Shown here: positions 43,355 to 53,612 of the stretch, piece after piece
Position numbering within the stretch: position 1 is the first letter of the stretch
Layout of the letters: every line of letters starts with the position of its first letter
From: Prosopocoilus inquinatus
Taxonomy: Eukaryota; Arthropoda; Insecta; Coleoptera; Lucanidae
DNA: 64,000 bases
Direction: 5' to 3'
NCBI GenBank assembly: GCA_036172665.1
Contig: CM069873.1
Location: forward strand, 47,586,001 to 47,650,000
The notes under the pieces: generated by a model
Database searches by the model: none
What the model was told of the DNA's origin: nothing
The model's input: only the letters and a program-made list of their open reading frames with translations
Translations under genes and position numbers: made by a program

Positions 43355-44193
43355 TAGAATTAGACCAGGTACTAAACTTCAAGAACGTCTGGCACGTGGT
43401 GATAGCGGTATAAACGGTTTGGATGAAGCTTGCAAGGAGCACGACGTAGCATATTCTCAAGAAAAAGATATAACACGTAGACATGTGGCAGATCATGTTA
43501 TATAAGAGTGCAATGGAAGGATTTCGATCTAAAGACGCTTCGTGGGCGAAAAAACGACTGCATTAGGAGTAGCAGGTGCCGTGAAAGCCAAAGTAAAATT
43601 GGGATTAGGATTAAAGATGAAAACAAATTATTAAAAATATTTAAAAAAATTAGAAAAAATAAAAAAGTAACAAAATCTTCTGTTGAAAACATTAAACAAA
43701 GTATAAGAGTTTTAAAACAAAATCAAATCGAATCAGTACAGAAAAAGAATAAGGAGATCGTGAAACAAAAACTTACTGCACGGAATAAAAATAAAATTAA
43801 TATAAGTGATAAAATGGATGTAGAAATCACCGATGATTACCCAATGAAACCTTACAATGTTGAAAAGAGAACAGACGACAACGATAACTTTGAACGTAAA
43901 AAAATCAAAATAAATCCAAGAAGTCAAAACAAATCGGTACAGAACAAGAATGTAAAAGAAGTAAGGGAAAAAAATGACGAACTAAAAATGGACGTAGATA
44001 TTGCTGACGACTTTCCGATGAAACCATACGTGTCTGAAAAGAGAAAATTATATGTAGACAATAACGATGATTTCGAATCTAAAAAAATTTAAATAAATCC
44101 AAGTGATCCAGTTACACTGAAAAGAAAATTAACTATTGATGATGAAAATGATGATGACAACCAAGAAAACTGCTAAAAGAAAACGTGATTCGC
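43355..44193 (+). pseudogene. Polinton PLA2-like protein, N-terminal part
   Basis: The plus strand encodes RPGTKLQERLARGDSGINGLD, then EACKEHDVAYSQEKD, the calcium-loop and His-Asp catalytic motif of the parvovirus-like phospholipase A2 domain. Polintons and some parvoviruses have this domain. Stops and frame changes follow near 43504 and 43560. A Lys-rich region (43508-44092) then carries two repeats of the MDVEITDDYPMKPYNVEKR type. The gene is cut at 44200 by the PLE and continues at 51020. Such domains are thought to act on membranes during entry; the copy is broken. Confidence 0.8.
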
Positions 44194-44199
44194 ATTAAG

Positions 44200-44810
44200 A
44201 TGTAAATTATTTTACTAAAATAGTAAAGGAGACTGTGGTTTAAGAGATAATTGAAATTAACTTCCGCCCACAATAATTTTTATATCCGTAGATACGTATT
44301 TCGGCAGCTAAGCTGCCATCTTCAGTACGCTACCAACTTAAAAGCACTGAAAAATGTCTAAAAACAACATAATCACACTGACAGCATCATAAAAATGTTA
44401 AACTGAACAAAAATCTAATCATCCAAAAAGATATATATGTATGTATATATAATGTAAGTAAATATAAATTAATTTGTAAAAATCTAAAATAAACTATATA
44501 TGTTATGTATAAATCGGAAGAATAAATTATGTGAACACATAAAATCAAGTGTTAGAAAACCTAATAAATAAGAGCTAACTAAAAACAACACGGAAATGCG
44601 GAAATAAATAGTCCAAAGACCCGAAAAAACTTCTTATTCTAACGAATAAATAAGTATATAATTCCCTGTTATTTGATACCTAAAAACCTAAAAATCCTGA
44701 AAAATAAAATAAAGTATATATATTAGGTATAAATCGTCAAAAAACAACCTACAGATGAGAGCAAATCACACCCGCACACCGCAAGTTAAGAGCACTTTAG
44801 AAAAAATTAT
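44200..44810 (-). repeat. PLE left arm, inverted long terminal repeat
   Basis: Reverse complement of the right arm; contains a ribozyme on the minus strand. It contacts the RT gene on the side of its N-terminus. Confidence 0.85.
44281..44340 (-). ncRNA. PLE hammerhead ribozyme, left arm
   Basis: Read on the minus strand: GUAC then UGAAGA (the C of GUAC being C3), stem II GGCAGC-UUA-GCUGCC with one extra U before it, GAAA, the palindrome AUACGUAU as stem III, cleavage after C between 44291 and 44290, and UACG, which pairs four for four with CGUA. Core bases are complete. The extra U next to stem II departs from the textbook core. It is kept in both arms. Confidence 0.8.
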
Positions 44811-44812
44811 TT

Positions 44813-47229
44813 AATGATATTTCTTTTCTTAAAGGTTGTAAATCAAATAACGTTTACCTTAAATTTATTAATTTAAAATTTAATACTAAATCCAAATTTC
44901 AAAATGCAATTATGCAAAGCGCAAAATTGAAGTGGCTCAATTTAGAAATCAAATATTTGTATCAAAAACGTAGCAAATTAGAATTAGAAAAATATATAAG
45001 CTCACTTAAAGCTTACTAAGAATTTAAGTGATGCCGAACATACAGATTGGATGTTGTTCTACAACAAAATGCTAGAGCTAATTTCCCATAAAATGAAAAA
45101 TATTAATATTACACAACGTAATAAACTTAAAGCCCCTGCATCTGTTGCAGAAAAGGATCCTGTAGAAGACAACATAGTTAATCAATCTTCTGAACCTTTC
45201 AATGATACAGAAATAGCTTTTCTAAACAGAGACTTAAAATTTAATTTACCATATCGTAAACCACCGACCACGGATATTGTGGCGAGTATCGAAAGGGCGA
45301 TTAGTCCTTTGGATGAAAATAACAAAAACTTCAGTAGAAATGCCTGCAAATTACAACTTGAAAGCAATTTAAATAATTCAATAAAAATTGTACATCATAA
45401 TGAATATTATAAAATCATTAAAGGGTTAAGAAAGAAAAACTGTTTCTATTTAAAAGCTGACAAGGGTAATAAGATTGTGATTTTAGATAAACCTGATTAT
45501 TATGAAAGGGTAAACAACTTAATAAATAATGGTCCCTACAAGAAGCTACCCTGAAACCCGTTGCCAAAAGACATGATTATAGAATGTCCGAATCTTATTA
45601 CTAAACGGAATAAACTTAAGATTGATGTATCTAACCCCATTGTACCCAAATTGTATGTCCTTCCCAAAATACACAAGGCAGGTAAATCGGTGAGACCAAT
45701 CGTGTCCGGTATAAACTCACCCACTTACTCTCTTTCCAAATAGTTGAATATCGAGCTCGGTGTGCTTCCCAATCCTCAGGATAAATTTTCGGTAAAAAAC
45801 TCAATGGAGTTTATAAATAAGATTAAAAATATTTCTTTACAAGAAGGGGAAATTAGGGTCTCGTTTGATGTTCAATCCTTATTTCCTAGTGTGCCCATTC
45901 CTGAAACACTAACTTATTTGCGGGAACTACTGACAGTTAATAATGTAGATAAAGATAAATTGGAGAAATACGTCAGGGCCACATCTCTTTGCATGTCTCA
46001 CAATTGTTTTCAAATATATGGTGAGTATTTTGAACAAGTTCAAGGGACCGCAATGGGTAACTGTTTGTCACCGTTTTTGGCCAATTTATTTATGAGTAAA
46101 TTCGAAAATGACATAAGAGATAATGATCAGTATTTTCCAAGAATTTGGTTACGTTATGTGGATGACAATTTTGCTATTTTTGATATAGTGTGATTTGGAG
46201 GATTTTATAGGAAAATTAAATTCAAAATTTGAAAGTATTAAATTTACATACGAAAAGGAAGTAAACGGTGCAATTCCCTTTTTAGACACTCGTATAATTA
46301 GAAACAGCAAAAATGAATTAGAAATCGACATTTATCGTAAAGCTATAAATACAAGCCGGTTTATAATTAATGAATCTCAGCATTCTGTACAACACAAACT
46401 CACGGCTCTAAATTTTTTAGTAAATAGATTACTCTCTTTTCCACTTACTAAACACCGATATGATAAAGAACTTAATTATATAAGAAATGTTGCGGTTCAT
46501 ATCGGTTATACCCCCAAATAGTAGATAATGTGATTAGGAAGATTAGCTATAGGAAACAGGTCCAAAATTCTAGCACTTTAACGGCAACTTCATCTCTAGG
46601 AAAATTTGTTAAAATGCTTTTCGATCCGTTTTACACCACAGGTTTAAAACATTTTTAAAACCAAAAACTTACGATTAGGTTTTTCAACTAATAATATAAT
46701 AAAGAATTTATTGGGAAACTCGAAAGATAAAGTTGATGTTGAACAGAAATCTGGAATTTATGAAATTAAGTGTAACGAATGTACCAGTAAATATATTGGA
46801 CAAACAAGAAGAAATATATTAACACGCTTTAAAGAACGATTAGGTTTTTCAACTAATAATATAATAAAGAATTTATTGGGAAACTCGAAAGATAAAGTTG
46901 ATGTTGAACAGAAATCTGGAATTTATGAAATTAAGTGTAACGAATGTACCAGTAAATATATTGGACAAACAAGAAGAAATATATTAACACGCTTTAAAGA
47001 ACATTTAAGTCACTACAGGTATAATAGGTTTGAGAAATCAAGTGTTGCACAACATATTTACAATGCAGGACATAGTATTATTTAGGATAATTTAAAACTC
47101 ATTAAGGAAGTTTCAAATAATAGGGAATTAAATGCTTACGAAAGTATTTTTATTCGGAAAAATAAAAACAATTTAATGAATTCAGACAACGGACCAATAC
47201 CTAATGCCGTATTATTTGATTTACTTTAA
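44813..47229 (+). pseudogene. PLE reverse transcriptase with GIY-YIG endonuclease
   Basis: The N-terminal part (44813 to about 45010, after a stop 45051-45554) has FLNRDLKFNLPYRKPP and FYLKADKGNKIVILDKPDYY, typical for PLEs. The RT proper has PKLYVLPKIHKAGKSVRPIV, VSFDVQSLFPSVP (first catalytic Asp), QGTAMGNCLSPFLANLFM and LRYVDDNFAIF with the YVDD box. Stops TGA at 45552-45554 and TAG at 45741-45743 are in one frame; a frame change follows at 46193. The C-terminal GIY-YIG endonuclease has SGIYEIKCNECTSKYIGQTR, then FKEHLSHYRYNR and VAQHIYNAGHS, and ends near 47229. A 165-bp segment of it is tandemly duplicated. GIY-YIG nicks the target, and RT then copies onto it. Confidence 0.9.
46673..47002 (+). 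repeat. 165-bp in-frame tandem duplication in the PLE endonuclease
   Basis: 46673-46837 and 46838-47002 are almost identical. The duplication is exactly 55 codons, so the frame is kept and the GIY-YIG motif region (SGIYEIKCNECTSKYIGQT) occurs twice in one open frame, 46711-47085. The two copies hardly differ, so the event is recent compared with the rest of the decay. Confidence 0.93.
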
Positions 47230-47350
47230 TTTGTAGGTTGTTATTTGATGGTTCGTATTTAGATATATATATATCTTAAGTCAAAAATTGGCCGCTAGAT
47301 GTCGTACTTGTATGTCAGAAATCATGCGCTAGATGTCGCTACTTAAATCA

Positions 47351-47400
47351 TATATAAAGGGGTGTTAGAGACAGCTAAGCGCATTTGCACTGGATATTTA
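47351..47400 (+). promoter_or_regulatory. Possible PLE promoter
   Basis: TATATAAAGG is followed about 30 bp later by AGCGCATTTGCAC, between the RT gene and the right arm. In tandem PLE copies this position would lie upstream of the next copy. Assignment rests on the TATA motif alone. Confidence 0.35.
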
Positions 47401-47424
47401 ATAAGGAGAGGACTCTCCGAGATA

Positions 47425-47582
47425 AAATTTTCCTAAAGTGTAACTTGCGGTGTGTGGATGAGATTTGCTCTCATGTAGGTTGTCTTTTGACGATTTATAC
47501 CTAATATATATATTTTATTTCATTTTTCAGGATTTTTAGGTTTTTAGGTATCAAATAACAGGGATTATGTACTTATTTATTA
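47425..47582 (+). repeat. PLE right arm, first segment
   Basis: Inverse of about 44650-44810, including ACTTGCGGTGTGTGGATGAG and GGTATCAAATAACAGGG. It is cut at ACTTATTTATT, and the arm resumes at 50557. Confidence 0.8.
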
Positions 47583-50556
47583 AGGGGCCGTTTGACAATC
47601 ACTTAACCATCTCTCGCGGGGCAAGGGTGCAGGACGTAATACACAGAAGGCGGGGCTACAAGGTGGAGCCAAATCACGCGAAATAGATTAATCGTGTGCT
47701 ATCGTTGAAAATCGTACGATTTTCAGAATTTTTGCAGTTTTACCAACGGCTTTACCTTGAGTTTTACCGCGAAAATTTAAAATTTATTACAGAGAGGGAG
47801 AAATATGTATTCGAAAATGAAACGAAACATAATAGTTAATTTGATAAATAAACATGTTTAAATCCGGTCTTTTATCTTCTTTCTAAGTTAAATAAATTTG
47901 ATTTAATCCGACAAAGACATGGCAGTTTTGTTAAAAGGAAATTAAGAGTAATGGGACGCGGAGCAATTGCTAAATAATGAAGAATATTAATTGTTGCTTC
48001 AGATATTTTATTATTCAGCAAAAATAATATATATTTTTACATAATTTTTACGTTTTCGAAGCAAGGTACACTTTAAGAAAAATATTTTTATTCATAACTA
48101 ATATGCATTTAAATGACATCTAAAAACTCTAATCTGTCCCTGTTAATGACATTTGAATGAATGAATTTCACAAAAATTCTGTAAAAAATATTTTATAGCT
48201 GCCTAAATGTTTTTTTCCATATTTAATTTACCTGTTCAGTCAATTAATCAGGGAGAATATAAGACGGCCATAAATTATTCAAATGAAATTACTAAGAGGC
48301 ATTTTCATAAAACGACTTTAATTTCAACCCACATTACAATACACAACAAAAAAACAATAAGTAGGTAGTTATTTGTTAAACAAGACGGTACAATTGTGTG
48401 ATCATGATCCCAGTAATTAGCGTGGATTGTTGTTAAATTGTTAAAAATTATTATTTTATTTACTTCTGCGGTAAAAATTCTGTTTTATCGACTGTTTTGA
48501 GTTGGACAAAGCAAACTTTAACGTTTGCTATTGGAAAAAAAGTAGTTTTACATTTTTATAATTTAATTCAAATCCTATTATTAAAAAAGCCCTCAAATTC
48601 TGTTTAAGTCAGTAGGACTAAGCCATATAAAGAAATATCTTCTGCAAAGTAACATTTACAAGGTCATTGCGAAATTAATTCATTAACGGGATTAGAGAAA
48701 TATTTAAATATATATTAATTATTTATAATAATTATAAAAGGCACCTTGCATCAGAAACGGAAAAAATATGCAAAAATAATACTTTTCGGTAAATAATGAA
48801 GCAATACTTAATCTTTCTTATTTTTTCAAATTATAAATTTTGGTAGTTTCCGCCCTAAAAATATTAAATATTGAAGATTTAGTACCTGAAATTTTTAGAA
48901 TATTCTAAAAGTTGAGAAATATAGATTAATTTCGAATAAAATCACTCGGTATATCTGTTAGGAGTTAAAAAGGTTTTCAGACAAGTAGAAATTATTGCTT
49001 TAAAAAGTATCCTCAAAAAATTAAAAATAGAGATTTTTCCCATTTGATGCCGACATTTTGGCGATCACTGTAGGTGCAATACGTGGTAGCCACTATTTGT
49101 ACTAATGTCGATTTCATAAGTTGTATAGATATTAAACTGGCCCAAAATAAAAAATTCGGTCTGCTTATGCCAGATTGGGATTACTAGAAAAATGTTATCA
49201 GGAAATTAAGTGATGAGACAAAATGTTATAAAGAAAACGCCTTGTGAAAAATGGTCTCAAATTTTCTCGTGCATGTAACAGAACCCAAAAGCAAATTTTA
49301 TAGGTTTAAATATTTCTTATGGATATAAAAAACATTCTCTTATAGCTGAATAAATGAATAAACTAATCACTTGCAAGAGCTAAATACCAAACGCCCAATT
49401 GCCGCTTCTAACCAGAAAATGAAAAATCTTGTCCATTTTGTCAGAGGACCAAGCGACACATTTTAGGCGTTTACGATAATTGGAGAGCTCTATGGATCGG
49501 GGTAGAAAAGTAAGATAAAATGAATACGTTTAATGCAAGTAAGAGTGAGACAATAGATTAACCGGTATATACCGCTCCAATTATCGTAAAAGCCTTTTGT
49601 AAAAACCTATTGGAACCATATTATTATTTTTTTTCGAATTTTAAATAGGTACCTTTTCGAGCCACACTAATAGCTGCTCACAGTTTCTGTCCTGTTTATA
49701 TTTGGTTATCGAATATACACAAAACACACAACTATTGGCACAAATCTTTTAAACTGCAAAAAATTTTCCCAAATGGTGTAACTTTTTGCCGTTCATTGTA
49801 TACAATTAAAATAAAGAAAACGCTACTGAATATTTGTTTGTTTCCTTAATTTATTGGAAGTTAACATGACTTCAAAAGAGTAAAAATGTAAACATCGTGG
49901 TAAATATGACTGCTCGCGCCTTCCGGTTTTCTCGAGATCACATGCAAAGGATTGTCTTTCAAATATAAGTACCACTCAGTTTACTTATACAATACTGTTG
50001 CGTTCAAAAACTGTAACGAAAGAGCACTTTGGGCGTTTAGAACGAAAAAAAAATATACAAAATCACTTACACATTGAGAGAAAGAATTTTACCCAAAGTG
50101 AGCTTTTTTTCAGTTTCTGAACGAGCCCCAGGTCAGAGAATTTTAGGCATACCGGAAATTCCCCAGCCGTAAAATGTAAAATAAAAATAAGCCCCGCCTA
50201 TTGTGGCATCTCCGATTGCTTTCGATAGAGGGCAGCAGTTTGCAACTACTAATTATAAAATTTGGTAATTCATGTTTTATTTAAATATTATGGCCTTGAT
50301 TAAGTTTCTGTTGCTGCAGATCTTCATAAAATTAGTTGCTTTATCTCGGAAAGTTAATTTTAAGTTGAAAATCGACTTCTATAAGTAATAAAAATTATAA
50401 AAATTATTAGAAAATATTAAAAATGACTTTCCGAAATTCCTTATTAAAAAACAAAACGAAAATGTTAAAACTATTCGATGATCAGATCAGTAGTTTTAGC
50501 ATAATTCTTGAACTAGAAAAGTGGCATAATGATGGCGACTGAAACGGGCTCTTTTA
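47583..50556. mobile_element. 3-kb non-coding insertion in the PLE arm
   Basis: The PLE right arm breaks at 47582 and resumes at 50557; compared with the left arm only about three bases are missing. The insert has imperfect inverted ends (AAGGGGCCGTTTGAC against AAGAGCCCGTTTCAG) and no open frame of note. It includes the dispersed repeat at 49125-49410. Probably a non-autonomous DNA element, class unknown. Confidence 0.65.
49125..49410 (+). repeat. Diverged dispersed repeat (related to 30220-30510)
   Basis: Shares several blocks in order with 30220-30510, such as GATATTAAAC, CTTGTG-AA-ATGG-like and GAATAAATGAATAAACTAA. Unclassified. Confidence 0.5.
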
Positions 50557-50981
50557 GAATAAGAAGTTTTTTCGGGTCTTTGGACTATTTATTTCCGCAT
50601 TTCCGTGTTGTTCGGTTAGCTCTTATTTTTATGGTTTTCTGACAGTTAATTTTAGGTGTTCACACAATTTTTTTTCCGATTTATATATTATATAGTTTAT
50701 TTTAGATTTTTATAAATTAATTTATATTTACTTACATTTAGACATAAATATCTTTTAGGATGATTAGATTTTTGTTAGGTTTAACATTTTTATGATTTTG
50801 TCAACGTGATTAGGTTGTTTTTAGATATTTTTCAGTGCTTTTAAGTTGGTAGTGTACTGAAGATGGCAGCTTAGCTGCCGAAATACGTATCTACGGATAT
50901 AAAAATTATTGTGGGCGGAAGTTAATTTCAATTATCTCTTAAACCACAGTCTCCTTTACTATTTTAGTAAAATAATTTACA
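50557..50981 (+). repeat. PLE right arm, second segment
   Basis: Inverse of 44200 to about 44640, with TTTTTTCGGGTCTTTGGACT and the ribozyme at 50853-50895. Ends GTAAAATAATTTACAT. Confidence 0.88.
50853..50895 (+). ncRNA. PLE hammerhead ribozyme, right arm
   Basis: UGUA (stem I), CUGAAGA, extra U, stem II GGCAGC-UUA-GCUGCC, GAAA, palindromic AUACGUAU stem III, C at the cleavage position (50891), then UACG. Stem I has three Watson-Crick pairs and one G-U. Same strand as the RT gene, as usual for PLEs; the left-arm copy is on the opposite strand. Confidence 0.82.
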
Positions 50982-51019
50982 TATTCATCTCTCTTTAATT
51001 TCAATTAAATTTATTTTAA

Positions 51020-51540
51020 TAAATTGCGCGAGGGTAAAAATATTAGCGAGAGATGCGAAACAGCAATTGAAAGAATCACAGCGTCATAATAAATCGATGT
51101 AAGCGATAGCAATGGGCAAAGGATTATATTTGAAACCGTGCAAAACTGGGCTTGGACGTTTCTTACGACCAGCATCATTAAAAAAAAAGTTAAAAATTCC
51201 ACAAAATCGACCGATGACTAACATTGATTTAGAAAAATATGCAAAAACTATGAAAATTCCACATTTCAGAGGTTTTTTTTTTATGAGGGATGGAAAAAAT
51301 GAAAGAGGAATAACTAATTTGGATAATGCAAATGGTCCCGGTACTCTTTGGACGGCCTACAAGGAAACGGAATCTCAAGTGATTTACTTCGACAGTTTTG
51401 GAATTTTAAAACCACCTCGAAAATTCAGAGCGTACTTTAATTCGAGAGTGCCGTGTAAAATTTTTTATAATCACAGTTTATATCAAACTTATAACAGTTT
51501 TAATTGTGGTCAGTTATGTTTATCATTTCTTTCTAATTAA
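51020..51540 (+). pseudogene. Polinton PLA2-protein C-terminus and adenain-like cysteine protease
   Basis: The region continues the gene cut at 44200: LARDAKQQLKESQRHNKSM, a stop, then MGKGLYLKPCKTGLGRFLRP. The protease follows: MKIPHFRGFFFMRD, GITNLDNANGPGTLWTAY, VIYFDSFGILKPP, and FNCGQLCLSFLSN to the stop at 51538-51540. Polinton proteases cleave virion precursors with a His-Asp/Glu-Cys triad. The Cys (NCGQLC) and Asp (YFDSFG) are here, but the place of the His reads GTLW, so the His is Leu. The enzyme is probably dead even where the frame is open. Confidence 0.85.
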
Positions 51541-51597
51541 GTACTAAGTTAGTGACGTCTTGTTTCTCATTCGGTTGATAACCTTCACCCTACTGAA

Positions 51598-52355
51598 ATG
51601 TGTTCGTTTACGTTCACGTTATCAGGCAAAGAATCTGTGCTGTCAGCTCAAATATATCCACCGATTACATTAGATAATGAAAAGTCATATGTTCTCGGAC
51701 TGAGTGATTTTTATGCGTTCAATGCAATTCCTAATGTCGATGAAACGAACAATAAATTTTATATCGACAAATATGTCATAGAAATGCCCCAAGGGGCTTA
51801 TGAAATAACAGACATCGAAAACTATATAAAATCATAATTGTTGGAAATTAATTTGGACAGGAAACAAATTAGAAGTAACAGTAGTAGTAGTAATAGTAGT
51901 ATTGGACAGTCATTCCGATTCCCTGATATGAGTAATATAAAACCAATCTTATTTAAGAATACTATAATTAAAAGTACACCCGATGATGATGATATAATAT
52001 TTAAAGGAAATACTAATCATAACACATTAAAATACGAAATAAAAAGTAAAATTATACATTTTGAAAAATCGAATTCTATTTATTTATTATCAATATTTCT
52101 AAAATTAATGCGATTTGTATTGAATGTAATCTAATTAACAATTCCTATAATAACAACAATCAAGATCACGTGATACACATATTTTTTCCCCAGGTGCTTC
52201 CTGGTTTTCGAATAGTGGAAAAAGTAAACGTTATTTATCTACCAATCAGTACAAAATGTATCGATGAAATTGTCATACCAGATCAAAATAAAAATCTAGT
52301 TAATTTCCGAAACGAGATCAGAACGGCAAGACTTCAGTTAAAAGAGTTAAACTAA
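51598..52355 (+). pseudogene. Polinton minor capsid (penton-like) protein
   Basis: Begins at ATG 51598 with CSFTFTLSGKESVLSAQIYP, then LGLSDFYAFNAIPNVDETNN and MPQGAYEITDIENYI. This is the N-terminal pattern of the penton-like protein of Polintons. A stop at 51835-51837, then a frame change near 52110, then FFPQVLPGFRIVEKVNVIYL and NKNLVNFRNEIRTARLQLKE to the stop at 52353-52355. Penton proteins form the capsid vertices. The two breaks make it non-functional. Confidence 0.82.
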
Positions 52356-52359
52356 GAGC

Positions 52360-52780
52360 TAAGAAAAAAATGGTGTTCCAATACAATATTTTTCCGTATA
52401 AGGATATAAAAAGAAATGTCTAAACCAATAGTTCAGTTTACAGCAGCATTTTAAGGAGTTAACACCTGAAAATAAGCAGTTTTTATTTTCATTAGGATTC
52501 CACTTATTACCATAAGAATAACAATACTAGTTTCGGTATGTGGAACATTGGTGAACACGTCTTAATAGACAATTCAATTACAAACTGTGAATTGCACAGT
52601 CATCTGCCATACACAAACACCACTTTAAATAAATCCAGATTTCTCGGGACGAATTGCATCCTTTTACCGGTTTGATTTCTGACGGACTTATAGATAGAAT
52701 AATGTCCGACTGAGCCTTCAAATTTCCCTCAGTCTGGTGCCTTAAAGCTTCGGCCGACACCGTATTTCCTGCGACTACCT
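52360..52780 (+). pseudogene. Possible remnant of the Polinton major capsid gene
   Basis: Downstream of the penton-like gene come short pieces: a LTPENKQFLFSLGF-like piece, then SFGMWNIGEHVLIDNSITN with ELHSHLPYTNTT. Position and style fit the start of the next capsid gene, but frames break every 20-40 codons and the region then runs into the transposase. Low confidence. Confidence 0.35.
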
Positions 52781-53603
52781 CAGACCTCACAAGTGCACCA
52801 CTGACGTATTCCCGTGCTTCCTATCCAGTTATTGTTGTACGTTGCAATTAAGAAATTTCTTACGACAGCGAAATGTGGAGGAGCCCCATCATGTAAAAAC
52901 CAAAGATTAACTATAGAAATCAGAGGTATGTCTTCTAATAATGGAGGTAAAGTATTATTTAAAAAGTCAAGATAAACTTCGCCATTTAAAGGATTTGGTA
53001 AAAACACTGGTCCTGTCAAGCGGTCTGCCAAAATACCTAGCCAAATATTCAAAGAAAACCGGTATTGATGCCTTTTCTCTATAACAGTGTGAGGATTTTC
53101 ATCTTCCCAAACATGATCATTGTGGAAGTTCATAATCCCGTTGTTTGTAAAAATACTCTCATCAGTAAATAAAATAACAGCAACAAAATTTTCATTTTCT
53201 GCAAGTTTTCTTTGCATTCACCTACAAAAACTTAATCTGGAATCCAAGTCGGGGACTAGAAGAGCTTGCACCCGTTGAATGTGATAAGGATAAAGTTGCT
53301 GTTTTCGCAAAATCCTCCAAACTAAAGTAGCATTCATATTTACTTCTCTTGCTATTTTTCTGGTGCTGACATTCGGAAATTCGTCTACTCTTCTTAAAAC
53401 TTCAACTTCAGTTTCAGAAGTAGTTACTGATCTTGGTGGTCCGTCTGTTCACATAATCGTCGATGTTAATTGCAAAATAATTTATCTGATGGAATTCTGC
53501 GATTAGGAAATGCGTATAATCGCCGTACCTCATAAGCGTTGCCGTTAGCCATGCCGCACATAAACTGCATATCAGCTATCTCTGTATTTGTATAAAACGC
53601 CAT
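52780..53603 (-). pseudogene. IS630/Tc1-mariner-like transposase, C-terminally truncated
   Basis: Starts at ATG 53603: MAFYTNTEIADMQFMCGMAN and YEVRRLYAFPNRRIP (DNA-binding helix region). After a broken linker comes a 145-codon frame (53217-52780): LFTDESIFTNNGIMN (first catalytic Asp), NIWLGILADRLTGPVFLPN, and WFLHDGAPPHFAVVRNF (second Asp). The third acid should follow a PDLTPLDFFLWG-type block, but the frame ends at CTCEV. It is thus cut off before the third catalytic residue. Confidence 0.83.
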
Positions 53604-53612
53604 TATTATTAA

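Larger units (their letters stand above)
44200..50981 (+). mobile_element. Penelope-like element (PLE) with inverted termini, inserted in the Polinton
   Basis: The body encodes a PLE RT and a GIY-YIG endonuclease on the plus strand. The left arm (44200 to about 44810) and right arm (about 47425-47582 plus 50557-50981) are inverted copies that end in ATGTAAATTATTTTAC or its complement. Both arms hold a hammerhead ribozyme. The right arm is split by a 3-kb insertion (47583-50556). PLEs are known to have direct or inverted long terminal repeats and to carry hammerheads. No target duplication was found. Confidence 0.9.
40184..52780. mobile_element. Maverick/Polinton remnant
   Basis: Adjacent genes have Polinton hallmarks: retroviral-type integrase with chromodomain, DUF8207-like protein, FtsK/HerA-type packaging ATPase, PLA2-like plus adenain-type protease, and penton-like minor capsid. 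The first three read on the minus strand and the rest on the plus strand, diverging near 43300. No protein-primed DNA polymerase B is present. A PLE and a small TA element have been inserted, and the right end is replaced by a transposase near 52780. Polintons are large self-replicating DNA transposons related to DNA viruses. Confidence 0.88.
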
